DNA from: Burkholderia sp. WP9
Lineage (GTDB): Bacteria > Pseudomonadota > Gammaproteobacteria > Burkholderiales > Burkholderiaceae
NCBI RefSeq assembly: GCF_900104795.1
Contig: NZ_FNTG01000002.1
Location: 2,604,001-2,668,000 of the forward strand
Reading direction: 5' to 3'
Length of the DNA: 64,000 bases
The notes below the pieces were generated by a model that ran no database searches, had not been told where the DNA came from, and saw only the letters and a list, made by a program, of their open reading frames with translations. Numbering within the stretch: the first letter of the stretch is position 1; every line of letters starts with the position of its first letter. Positions 35,868 through 46,065 of the stretch are shown one piece after another. Both the position numbers and the translations under genes were made by a program.

Positions 35868-36164
35868 GATCTGACCTTTGGATGGTTCGACACCGGTTCA
35901 ATCGACTACTGCCTCGATGACGCCGACTCTAGCCAGCCAAATTACGGTCAGTCAATTTCAAATTCCGTTTGGCGATATAAGATTCACAAAAATTCCATCA
36001 AACGGAATGTATTTGCGGGAACATCGTGGAACTGTTCCGCTCCATGGCGTCCGGAAAATCCCTATGAATCATGACAAGATTGGCGCATGGCGGGAAAGCG
36101 TCCGGGATTCCATATGCGGATAAAACGCTTTATAGTGTTCCGGTCAATGAAATAATCGAGAGCC
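35868..36164. promoter_or_regulatory. Divergent control region between the importer/dehydrogenase operon and iclR
   Basis: The 297-bp gap is AT-rich in its middle and holds several inverted repeats: ATTCCGTTTG (35962-35971) with CAAACGGAAT (35999-36008), a tighter ATTCC/GGAAT pair (35992-35996 and 36004-36008), and GGAAC-T-GTTCC (36028-36038). These resemble the TTCC/GGAA half sites common in IclR-family operators. TATAGT at 36131-36136 could be the iclR -10 box. Confidence 0.5.
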
Positions 36165-37046
36165 ATGAAGATGAATGCTGCCGCCAAACGGGATACCGAT
36201 ACTGCAGCAGAGGCGGGCGCAGCGCCCGGCCCCGGCATGCTGGAACGCGCGTTCGCGGTGATCCGCGCCTTGTCCGAAGCTCAGCCCGATGGCGGTCGCG
36301 TCACGCGACTGGCGAAAGCGGTCGGTCTGACGCAGGGCACCGTGCACCGCATCCTGCATGCGTTGATCGCGGAGGGCATCGTTGAACAGGACGAAAGCTC
36401 CAAGCTGTACCGGCTGAGCGTGGATTTTTTCGCGCTCGCGGCGCAGGCCGGCAATCCGAGCGGCATGCGCACGCTGTGCCGTCCCGCGTTGTTGCGGTTG
36501 TGCGCCAGTCTCGGCGACACGATCTTTCTGCTCGTCAAGAGCAGCTTCGACGCGGTGTGCCTCGACATCTGCGAAGGGCCGTTTCCGATCCGTTCGTTCA
36601 CCGGCGATATTGGCGGGCGCGTGGCGTTAGGTGTCGGGCAGGGCAGTCTGGCGATTCTCGCGTTTTTGCCGGAGGCGGAGCGCGAAGAGATCATCCGCTT
36701 CAACGTGCCGCGAATTCGGGGCTACGGCGTGCTCGACGAAGTCTATTTGCGCACCGAGATCGAACGCGTGCGTCAGTTGGGCTACGCGGGGCGCAATAGC
36801 GGCGTGCTCGACGGCATGGCGGGTGTGGCGGTGCCGATTCTGGATCGCACCGGCGTGGCGGTGGCGGCGTTGAGCGTCGGCACGCTGGCCGCGCGCCTGG
36901 GCGACGACCGCTTACCGATGGTGGTCGAACTGCTGCGGCGGCAGGCCGATGCGATCGGCCCGCAAACCAATCCGTTCGATGTCGCGTTGCGCAGGCCGAT
37001 GCATGGCTTGTCGCGCGCCATGACCACCGAACGGATCACGGGATAA
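36165..37046 (+). CDS. IclR-family transcriptional regulator
   Basis: The protein has 293 residues; the first 24 are a low-complexity Ala-rich extension. The winged helix covers about 25-90 (LERAFAVIRALSEAQ, RLAKAVGLTQGTVHRILHAL) and the effector domain about 105-270 (GRVALGVGQGSLAILAFLP, VLDGMAGVAVPILDRTGVA). It is divergent from the importer/dehydrogenase operon, so control of that operon in response to the imported substrate is likely. Confidence 0.9.
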   Translation: MKMNAAAKRDTDTAAEAGAAPGPGMLERAFAVIRALSEAQPDGGRVTRLAKAVGLTQGTVHRILHALIAEGIVEQDESSKLYRLSVDFFALAAQAGNPSGMRTLCRPALLRLCASLGDTIFLLVKSSFDAVCLDICEGPFPIRSFTGDIGGRVALGVGQGSLAILAFLPEAEREEIIRFNVPRIRGYGVLDEVYLRTEIERVRQLGYAGRNSGVLDGMAGVAVPILDRTGVAVAALSVGTLAARLGDDRLPMVVELLRRQADAIGPQTNPFDVALRRPMHGLSRAMTTERITG

Positions 37047-37063
37047 GCGCAGGCGAAGCAGCA

Positions 37064-37094
37064 GGCGTCACGCTCGAGCCACGAGCGTGACGCC
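37064..37094. terminator. Hairpin between convergent iclR and oprD-like genes
   Basis: GGCGTCACGCTCG (37064-37076) and CGAGCGTGACGCC (37082-37094) form a perfect 13-bp stem with an AGCCA loop between two convergent genes. No T-run on either side, so the stem may act as a shared 3' end with Rho. Confidence 0.65.
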
Positions 37095-37143
37095 CCTGTG
37101 CGGCAGCGCGAAAACCCGCGCGCCAGATGCCGCTGAAAACCGC

Positions 37144-38724
37144 TTAGAACACCTTCACCGGCACATTCACGACCAGCCGGTATTCCATGTTGTTGCCATC
37201 CGAGTAGTGGTACTGACTGTTGTGCCACATGGCGATGAACGTGACCTTCGTATCCTTGAAGCGTCCGCTTTGCAGCGTATAGCTCGGAATGAAGCCGAAC
37301 TCGTGATGGTGGCCGTGCACCGGCTCGCCGTTCTTCCAGTAGAGATCATGCAGCGGCGCCGACGGCGAAGCATTCTCCGCCGCACCCGCGGATGCGTCCG
37401 CGCCCCAACCGTATTGCCCCCAGAACATCGCCTTGAGTCCCGGCACACCGGCATATTTGCCGTCGAACGTATAGCGCAATTGCAGCGACTGCTCGTGCGG
37501 CGCGTTGTAGTCCACGTCCATCGAGTTGGTCAGGTAAATGCCGTTGGTCTCGTTGACGTAGTCGAAGAACTGGTCGCCGAGCACCTGCTGGTAACCGAGC
37601 AGCAGCGCATGCGGGCCGTGCTGTGCGGAAACCGACACGCTGTAGGCGTTGCTGTTGATGTGCCCCTGACGTGACGCGCCGGTGTCGTGCATCGAGTAGA
37701 TGTTCGCGAGCCCGCTCCACTTGATGGTGGTCGGATCGCCGAACGACTGCGCGACCGAGCCGTAGTACTGGCGCCAGACGTCGTCGGCCTGATCGACATA
37801 CAGGGCCATTTCGCCGTTCTTCGCGTAGTGCCAGGTGCCGCCCACATACGTGAGGCGATCGATCCGCGTGCCGCCATACGAGGTGGTGAGATTGGTCAGG
37901 TTCGTGTGGCCGCGCGCGTCGACTTTCGTGAAACTGCCGGCCTCGAGCGTGGTGTGCACGAGATCGTTGCTGACCATGGAAACGCCGAGGAAGGTCGGCG
38001 GCAGCGCGCGATTGTCGTGTGGTTCTAGGAACGGGTTGGTGACGATCTGCAGACCATACTTCACGACCGTTTCCGAAATGCGCCCCTTGATGTCGTACAT
38101 GCCGGGGTAGGCCCACGCGAGTTGTTCCGAACCGCCACCGTCCTTTCCCACGTGCACCATGTTGCCCGCGCCGTTGCCGCCGTCGAGCTTGAGCGCGCCG
38201 AACAGCGAGGCATCCACACCGAAGCCGACCAGTCCTTGCGTGTAGCCGGATTCATAATTGGCCTGCACGCCCTGAACCCACGCGTGACGGTAGAGGGTGT
38301 CAGGCGCCTGGAAGTAGTCGGAGTAATTACGAAACAGCAGATTCAGATGGCTGTCGGCGATAAAACCGTTGCTCGCCGCCTGGCTAGACAGCGGTGCGGG
38401 TGGCGTGACCGACTGATTGGCTTCGGCGTTGACGATGGCGTTGGTGGTGTCTGGTTGGTCGTTACGCACCTGGCCGCCCTGGTCCGCGCGGCGCTTGCCG
38501 GATGGACTGCTTTGCGCGACCGACGGCTCCGGTGCATGTTGTGTCGGGGACGACAACGTTTGCGCGAGCGTTTGAGCTTTAGACGTTTCGGAGGTGGGCT
38601 CCGAAACGCCGTCGTCGGCATACGCGTTCGCGGCGAGAGTCAACGCGGGAAGCGTGAATGCGCAGTAGAAGAAAGTTGCTGTTCCGGTTTTTTTTGACCG
38701 GTTTTTTGATCGGGTATCTTTCAT
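37144..38724 (-). CDS. OprD-family outer membrane porin
   Basis: The protein has 526 residues. A signal peptide ends near residue 36 (ANAYA/DD). Residues 38 to about 118 are a Ser/Thr/Pro/Gln-rich stretch not usual in the family. The barrel follows with typical OprD strands (LNLLFRNYSDYF, GYTQGLVGFGVDASLFGALK, LRYTFDGKYAGVPGLKAMFW) and ends VNVPVKVF with the terminal Phe needed for outer membrane assembly. It is downstream of, and in line with, the opp peptide-import operon, so peptide or amino-acid passage is likely. Confidence 0.88.
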   Translation of the reverse strand: MKDTRSKNRSKKTGTATFFYCAFTLPALTLAANAYADDGVSEPTSETSKAQTLAQTLSSPTQHAPEPSVAQSSPSGKRRADQGGQVRNDQPDTTNAIVNAEANQSVTPPAPLSSQAASNGFIADSHLNLLFRNYSDYFQAPDTLYRHAWVQGVQANYESGYTQGLVGFGVDASLFGALKLDGGNGAGNMVHVGKDGGGSEQLAWAYPGMYDIKGRISETVVKYGLQIVTNPFLEPHDNRALPPTFLGVSMVSNDLVHTTLEAGSFTKVDARGHTNLTNLTTSYGGTRIDRLTYVGGTWHYAKNGEMALYVDQADDVWRQYYGSVAQSFGDPTTIKWSGLANIYSMHDTGASRQGHINSNAYSVSVSAQHGPHALLLGYQQVLGDQFFDYVNETNGIYLTNSMDVDYNAPHEQSLQLRYTFDGKYAGVPGLKAMFWGQYGWGADASAGAAENASPSAPLHDLYWKNGEPVHGHHHEFGFIPSYTLQSGRFKDTKVTFIAMWHNSQYHYSDGNNMEYRLVVNVPVKVF

Positions 38725-38879
38725 GGAATGCGTCTCTGATTATTGTGGTGAACCTTTGGCCGGCGCTTAGCCAGTCCAAACGAATCGCTCAGTCCTGCTG
38801 ATGACAGGACGAACGAATCCAACGGCGCGACGGCCCGCCGCGCCGGAGAATACGGTTTTAACTTCTTGGGTTTTCTGCT

Positions 38880-40921
<2,042 letters not shown>

Positions 40922-40922
40922 G

Positions 40923-41837
40923 TCAACGGTCCTTCGGATCGAATGCGTCGCGCAAACCATCGCCGACGAAATTCACGCAATACAGCGTCACGCACAACAT
41001 CACGGCGGGGCACAGCAGCAGCCAGGGCATCGATTCGAGCTTCTGCGCGCCGTCCTGAATCAGCACGCCCCAACTCGTCATCGGCTCCTGCACGCCGAGG
41101 CCGAGGAACGACAGCACCGATTCCGTCAGCACGATGTTCGGCACCGTCACGCTCGCATACACCACGACCACGCCGAACAGATTCGGCACGATATGGCGCG
41201 CGATGATCGAACGCGAACTCACGCCGATCGCCTTCGCGGCGTCGATGAATTCGCGCGAGCGCAGCGACAGCGTCTGGCCGCGCACCACGCGCGCCATGTC
41301 GAGCCACGAAAACGCGCTGATGGTGAGCACGACCAGATAGAACGCGCGGCCGAACATGGTCATCATCAGAATCGCGATCAGCATGTAGGGGATCGCGTAC
41401 ATCATGTCGACGATCCGCATCATCACCGCGTCGACGCGTCCGCCTAGATAACCCGCGGTCGCGCCGTACGCGACGCCGATCAGCCCCGACACCAGCGTGC
41501 CGAGCAGGCCGACTTCGAGCGACACGCGCCCGCCTTGCAGCGTGCGCGCGAGCAGATCGCGGCCGAGTTCGTCGGTGCCGAACCAGTGCATGTTCTGCAG
41601 CGTGGGCGGCAGGCTGATCGCGCTCCAGTCGCTATCGATCGGATTATTCGGCAATAGCCACGGACCGGCCACGCAGGCGATCACGATCAGCATCAGCAGC
41701 ACGAAACTGGCGAAGGCGGCGCGATTGCGCACGAAGCGCCACGCGGCGGTGGCGAGCGGGCCGCGCGAACGCGGCGCCCTTGCTATGGCCGCGAGCGGAT
41801 CGAGCGCCGCGGCAGTCGATTGAAGAGAGCGGGGCAT
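40923..41837 (-). CDS. oppC: Peptide ABC transporter permease (OppC/DppC type)
   Basis: The protein has 304 residues, with an N-terminal soluble stretch, a first helix near 37-57 and the family segments PNNPIDSDWSAISLPP and FGTDELGRDLLARTLQGGRV (20 residues), which mark the OppC group. The EAA loop is near RVVRGQTLSLRSREFIDAAK. Its partner oppB ends three bases upstream. Confidence 0.92.
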   Translation of the reverse strand: MPRSLQSTAAALDPLAAIARAPRSRGPLATAAWRFVRNRAAFASFVLLMLIVIACVAGPWLLPNNPIDSDWSAISLPPTLQNMHWFGTDELGRDLLARTLQGGRVSLEVGLLGTLVSGLIGVAYGATAGYLGGRVDAVMMRIVDMMYAIPYMLIAILMMTMFGRAFYLVVLTISAFSWLDMARVVRGQTLSLRSREFIDAAKAIGVSSRSIIARHIVPNLFGVVVVYASVTVPNIVLTESVLSFLGLGVQEPMTSWGVLIQDGAQKLESMPWLLLCPAVMLCVTLYCVNFVGDGLRDAFDPKDR

Positions 41838-41840
41838 GGA

Positions 41841-42779
41841 TCAGTACCGGATGCGCGGATCGAGCCACGCATAGGCGAGGTCGACCAGCAGATTGAACAG
41901 CACGGCGATAGCGGTCGTCAGCACGACGAGGCCGAGCACGAGGGTGTAGTCGCGATTGATCGCACCGTTGACGACCAGCTGGCCGAGGCCCGGCAGCGCG
42001 AACACCGATTCGGTGACCACCGCCGCGGTGATCGAGGAGATGCAGATCGAACCGAGCAGCGAGACGACCGGCATCAGCGCCGGCTTCATTGCGTGGCGCA
42101 ACACGATCGTGCGGCCCGGCAAACCTTTGGCGCGCGCCGTGCGGATGAAGTTGCCCGACAGCACTTCGATCATGCTGCCGCGCATCACGCGGGCAATCGC
42201 GGCGACGTTGATGATGGTGAGCAGCACGATCGGCAGCACGCGATAGCGCCATTCGCCTTCGCCCCAGCCGCCGGCCGGCAGCCAGCCGTGCCCTTCGGAG
42301 GTCTTCAGCAGGATTGCGAAGATCCACACGAGCACCGGGCCGAGCACGAAAGGCGGCACCACGTTGCCGATATTGCCGAGCACCATCACGAAGTGATCGA
42401 CGAAGCGGTCGCGCCGCACCGCGGCCACGGTGCCGAGCGCGACGCCGATCACGAGCGCGATCGGCACCGAGACGCCGCCCACGCCGAGGCTCACCGGCAA
42501 CGCCTTCCACACCAGATCGTTGACGGTCCAGTCGGCGTAGCGGAACGACGGCCCGAGATCGCCGTGCAGCAGCGAACCGAGATAGTGGAGGTACTGCAAC
42601 CACAACGGTTCGTCGAGGTGGTACTTGGCGTTGAGGTTCGCGAGGACCGCCGCCGAGAGTTGCTTCTCGGTGTCGAACGGTCCGCCCGGGGTGAGATGCA
42701 GCAGCAGATAGCACGCGGTGATCACGGCGAGAATCGTCGGGATCGCCCAGAGCGTGCGGCGCAGCGTATAGGCCAGCAT
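41841..42779 (-). CDS. oppB: Peptide ABC transporter permease (OppB/DppB type)
   Basis: The protein has 312 residues. The first helix (RRTLWAIPTILAVITACYLL, 20 residues) and the HLTPGGPFD motif after it are typical of OppB. The EAA-loop region reads FIRTARAKGLPGRTIVLRHA, and VDLAYAWLDPRIRY ends the protein as in the family. Lies 16 bases downstream of oppA. Confidence 0.93.
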   Translation of the reverse strand: MLAYTLRRTLWAIPTILAVITACYLLLHLTPGGPFDTEKQLSAAVLANLNAKYHLDEPLWLQYLHYLGSLLHGDLGPSFRYADWTVNDLVWKALPVSLGVGGVSVPIALVIGVALGTVAAVRRDRFVDHFVMVLGNIGNVVPPFVLGPVLVWIFAILLKTSEGHGWLPAGGWGEGEWRYRVLPIVLLTIINVAAIARVMRGSMIEVLSGNFIRTARAKGLPGRTIVLRHAMKPALMPVVSLLGSICISSITAAVVTESVFALPGLGQLVVNGAINRDYTLVLGLVVLTTAIAVLFNLLVDLAYAWLDPRIRY

Positions 42780-42795
42780 GACGGTGCTCCCGCGC

Positions 42796-44412
42796 TTAGT
42801 GCTTGATCAGATACATGTCTTGCGTGGCGCGCTGGTCGACGTAGTTGGTCGACGTATAGCCGCCCACATACGGTTTCACCAGCCGGTCCGCCGAGTACTG
42901 GAAGAGCGGCACCAGCGGATAGTCGTTCATCGCCAGATCGTGCGCCTGCGTGAGCAGAGCGGTGCGCTTCGCGTCGTCGAGCTGCTGGTTGGCCTGATCG
43001 ACCAGTTTGTCGACTTGCGGGTTGCAGTAGCGCTGATCGTTCTGCACGCTGTTGCAGCGGATCAGATCGAAATACGACATGGCGTCGTTGTAGTCGACGA
43101 ACCAGCCGTCGCGCGAGGCCTGTACCTTGCCGTCGTGGCGCTGCTTGAGCAGCACCTTGTATTCGACGTTTTCGAGCTTGGCGTTCACGCCGAGCTTGGT
43201 GCGCCATTCGGAAGTCGCGAACAGCGCGACTTTCTTGTGCAGGTCGTTGGTGTTGTAGGTGAGCGTGAACGTGAGCGGCTTGGCGTCCGAATAGCCCGCC
43301 TGCTTCAGCAGATTGCGGGCATAGTCCACGCGCTTGGGCATCGGCCAGGTGGACCACTCAGGCTTGAAAACGGCCGCGCCTTGCGTGCCCTTGGAAATCA
43401 GGCCGTACATGGGCAGTTCGCCGTCCGCGGTGAGGCGCTGGGTCAGCAGGTCGCGATCGAGCACCATCGAGAGGGCCTGGCGTACGCGCTTGTCCTTGAA
43501 CAGCGGGTCGTCGTTGTTGAGGCTGTAGTAATAGGTGGCGATCTGCAGGCCGGTTTTCAGTTCGGAGCCGAACTGCTTGCTCACCTGCGCATAGATGCCC
43601 GAGGGGACTGAATACGTATAGTCGAACTGACCGGCCTGATACATGCGCATGGCCGTTTCGTCGTTTTCAATCGGCAGGTAGGTCACTTTCGTGATCACGA
43701 CCTTGCTGGCGTTCCAGTACGTCTTGCTCTTCGTGCCCACCAGGCGGTTGCTCGGCTGCCAGTCGGTCAGCGCATAAGGTCCGTTGCCGACGAAGTTGCC
43801 CGGCCGGGTCCAGTCGCCGCCGAACTTCGTCACGACATCACGGTTGACCGGCGCCATGGTCGGCATGGCGGCCAGTTGCGGGAAGAAGGCGGCGGGAACT
43901 TCGGTGGTGACTTCGAGCGTGTACGGATCGACGGCGCGCGCGGCGAGGCTCGTGAGCGGCGCCTTGCCGGCGAGAATCGCCTTGGCGTTCTTCACGAATT
44001 CGACCAGCACGGTGTACTTCGAGCCGGTTTTCGGATCGAGCACGCGCTGCCATGCGTAGATGAAGTCCGCCGCCGTGACCGGCTGACCGTTGCTCCAGCG
44101 CGCATCGTGGCGCAGTTTGAACACCCACGTGTCCGGCCCGGTGCGCGTCCACGATTGCGCGACGCCCGGCACCACCGCGCCGGCTGCGTCGATGCGCGTC
44201 AGGCCTTCGAACAGGTCGAGCGCGATCGTATTGCCGGTCCACGATTCGATATGCGCGGGGTCGAGCGATTCGGTTTCAGCCGGCACCTGGCGGGTGATTT
44301 CCTGGCTCGCGGCGAGCGTGACGCCGGCAGGTACGTTGACAGCAAAAGCGGACGGGGCGAACGAGAGGACGAGCGCGGTCAGCGCCGTCGCGTAGACGAA
44401 CGGGGTTTTCAT
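42796..44412 (-). CDS. oppA: Oligopeptide-binding protein (OppA/MppA type)
   Basis: The protein has 538 residues; a signal peptide ends near residue 24 (SAFA/VN). The family segments LDPAHIESWTGNTIALDLFE, WSNGQPVTAADFIYAWQRVL and the C-terminal ANQQLDDAKRTALLTQAHDL with YPLVPLFQYS fit SBP family 5. It binds oligopeptides in the periplasm for OppBCDF. It has no lipobox. Confidence 0.93.
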   Translation of the reverse strand: MKTPFVYATALTALVLSFAPSAFAVNVPAGVTLAASQEITRQVPAETESLDPAHIESWTGNTIALDLFEGLTRIDAAGAVVPGVAQSWTRTGPDTWVFKLRHDARWSNGQPVTAADFIYAWQRVLDPKTGSKYTVLVEFVKNAKAILAGKAPLTSLAARAVDPYTLEVTTEVPAAFFPQLAAMPTMAPVNRDVVTKFGGDWTRPGNFVGNGPYALTDWQPSNRLVGTKSKTYWNASKVVITKVTYLPIENDETAMRMYQAGQFDYTYSVPSGIYAQVSKQFGSELKTGLQIATYYYSLNNDDPLFKDKRVRQALSMVLDRDLLTQRLTADGELPMYGLISKGTQGAAVFKPEWSTWPMPKRVDYARNLLKQAGYSDAKPLTFTLTYNTNDLHKKVALFATSEWRTKLGVNAKLENVEYKVLLKQRHDGKVQASRDGWFVDYNDAMSYFDLIRCNSVQNDQRYCNPQVDKLVDQANQQLDDAKRTALLTQAHDLAMNDYPLVPLFQYSADRLVKPYVGGYTSTNYVDQRATQDMYLIKH

Positions 44413-44468
44413 CGATTGAGATCGCAGGAAAGGTCGGGAGAGAAACGCGCTGGCGCCAGGGCGCCCGT

Positions 44469-44525
44469 TTAGCTGCGTTGCTCGGGCCAGGGCGGCCCTT
44501 GTTGCTCGTATTGATAGCGCGACAT
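44469..44525 (-). CDS. Possible 18-residue micropeptide ahead of oppA
   Basis: A minus-strand ATG at 44523-44525 with AAGGAATCC at good spacing opens 18 codons (MSRYQYEQQGPPWPEQRS) ending in TAA, 56 bases before oppA. The ribosome site is better than that of many genes here. It could be a leader peptide for the opp operon or a chance reading frame. Confidence 0.3.
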   Translation of the reverse strand: MSRYQYEQQGPPWPEQRS

Positions 44526-44564
44526 GCAGGATTCCTTACATTGCGTAATGCAGGCAATCCCTGG

Positions 44565-44577
44565 CCGGTCCGACCGG
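44565..44577. promoter_or_regulatory. 13-bp palindrome between the XRE-cupin gene and the opp operon
   Basis: CCGGTC-C-GACCGG is a perfect interrupted palindrome about 40 bases upstream of the micropeptide start and 17 bases after the XRE-cupin stop. It could be an operator for control of the opp operon or a part of the 3' structure of the regulator gene. Confidence 0.35.
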
Positions 44578-44593
44578 ATGAGGTGCCTGCTCT

Positions 44594-45166
44594 TCAGAAC
44601 AGTCTTGGTGTGCCCACCCAGACGACCACCGACTCGATGCGCGCGGTGTTCACCCAACTGTGCGGCACCGTCGATTCGTAATGCGCGCTGTCTCCCGCGT
44701 GCAACACGAACGTCTTGCCTTCCAGTGTCAACGACACTTCGCCGTCGATCACATACATAAACTCTTCTCCGGCATGCGTGGTGACTTCGGAGCGCTTCTG
44801 CCCGGGTGGCATTCTCACCAGGATCGCCTCGAGCTGACGGCCGCCCGTCACATTGGTCAGCCGCGCAAACAGATTGGCCGAGTCCGCAAAACCGAAAAAC
44901 CTCAACTGATCGCCGCGGCTCACGCAGCGTTCTTCGCTGGGTGTGTCGACGAAATACTGCACCGTGACCCCGAGTGCGTTTGCGATCCCCGCCAACGACG
45001 TGATGGACGGTGACGCGAGGCCACGTTCCACCTGCGACAAAAACGGCTTGGAAATGCCCGCCGCGGTTGCCGTGTCATCCAGCGTGCGCTTGAGCCGTTG
45101 CCGCAGCGCGCGGATCTTGCTGCCGATTTCTAGTGCCGGATTGCTCTTTTGAATTGTCGTGACCAT
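44594..45166 (-). CDS. XRE-family regulator with cupin sensor domain (PuuR-like)
   Basis: The protein has 190 residues. The helix-turn-helix spans about 14-70 (IRALRQRLKRTLDDTATAAG, ISKPFLSQVERGLASPSITS), and a cupin_2 domain about 115-185 (HAGEEFMYVIDGEVSLTLEG, HAGDSAHYESTVPHSWVN). This is the PuuR/SutR layout, where the cupin senses a small metabolite. It lies just upstream of the opp operon in the same direction and may control it. No ribosome site is visible before the ATG. Confidence 0.9.
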   Translation of the reverse strand: MVTTIQKSNPALEIGSKIRALRQRLKRTLDDTATAAGISKPFLSQVERGLASPSITSLAGIANALGVTVQYFVDTPSEERCVSRGDQLRFFGFADSANLFARLTNVTGGRQLEAILVRMPPGQKRSEVTTHAGEEFMYVIDGEVSLTLEGKTFVLHAGDSAHYESTVPHSWVNTARIESVVVWVGTPRLF

Positions 45167-46065
45167 AGCAGGAGGAAATTAGCCCGTCAAAATTTGTTTG
45201 ATATATGTAAATATGGTTTGATTGCGGTCCGGGCGCGGCATCGGGCCTTGGCGACGCCGGGTGAGGCAAGCGACCACAATCTGAGATAACACTCTATGTT
45301 GCCAGAATCGAAACTAAACCCCGCCAGAATGACCGTTTATTTCGGAAAACAGCAAACAAAGGCGGTAATGCCTGGAGTATGCACGCTCGCCGGCGCGTTT
45401 ATGCAATTCGAGTATCAGCAGGATTAACGGCATGACATTACAGATTATTTTTGGCCGCGGGTGCGGATGCGGCAAAGACGCAAGGCGCAATCGACCCATG
45501 TCATCAACGCGGGATCGGTGAAATCCCTGAGTGACTCAGCATGTTTCTATTTGCAGAATCGGCCCCGCTGTTTCTCATTCCGCGCGCAGCGATCCTGTGC
45601 GGCGGAGCACTGTCCGGCCCGTTCCAACCGAACGCCCGCCGGCGTAAGGATATGACCATCACTGCCGATCTTTCCCGCCGCGGGCTCGCCGCCCGTCGCC
45701 GACTGGCACCGACGCCATCGGCCGGCCTCAGAATTTCCATTCGCCGCGATGCTTTATCATTGAGCCCGCTCCGCATGCCGGAGCGCGAGCCCGATATGAC
45801 CTCGCGTGCCCCGGCAACGCGTTGCGCAGGGCGCTCAGCAACGGGACTTGCTTCGGGGCCTATCGCGAGACGGGCCTTCGCCACCCTTCCTGGTTTATCT
45901 GCTGGTTTGGCGCATTGGCGCGCGAATGCGCGCGTTCGCGCCAGGGCCCATGCGTCCGCGTGTGCGTGACGGCACAGGCTGCGCCGACTGTCTTTCCAGA
46001 TTCCGTTTCATGCGCCGCGCGGCCAGTTCGCGCGACGCCGTAACCGTTTGAACAAGAGGTACACG
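45167..46065. other. Gene-poor 0.9-kb region
   Basis: No convincing gene is seen on either strand; the open frames that cross it use rare, Arg/Ala-scrambled codons and have no ribosome sites. The first 70 bases are AT-rich and carry two direct GTTTGAT repeats 20 bases apart (45196-45202 and 45216-45222) upstream of the XRE-cupin gene, a likely autoregulatory site. The rest is typical high-GC sequence and may be a decayed gene or a long leader of the POT transporter. Confidence 0.5.

Noticed and set aside
45541..45969. Open frame of 142 codons in the gene-poor gap
   Set aside because: Low-complexity Arg/Ala composition, no ribosome site and no family features; typical chance frame in high-GC DNA.
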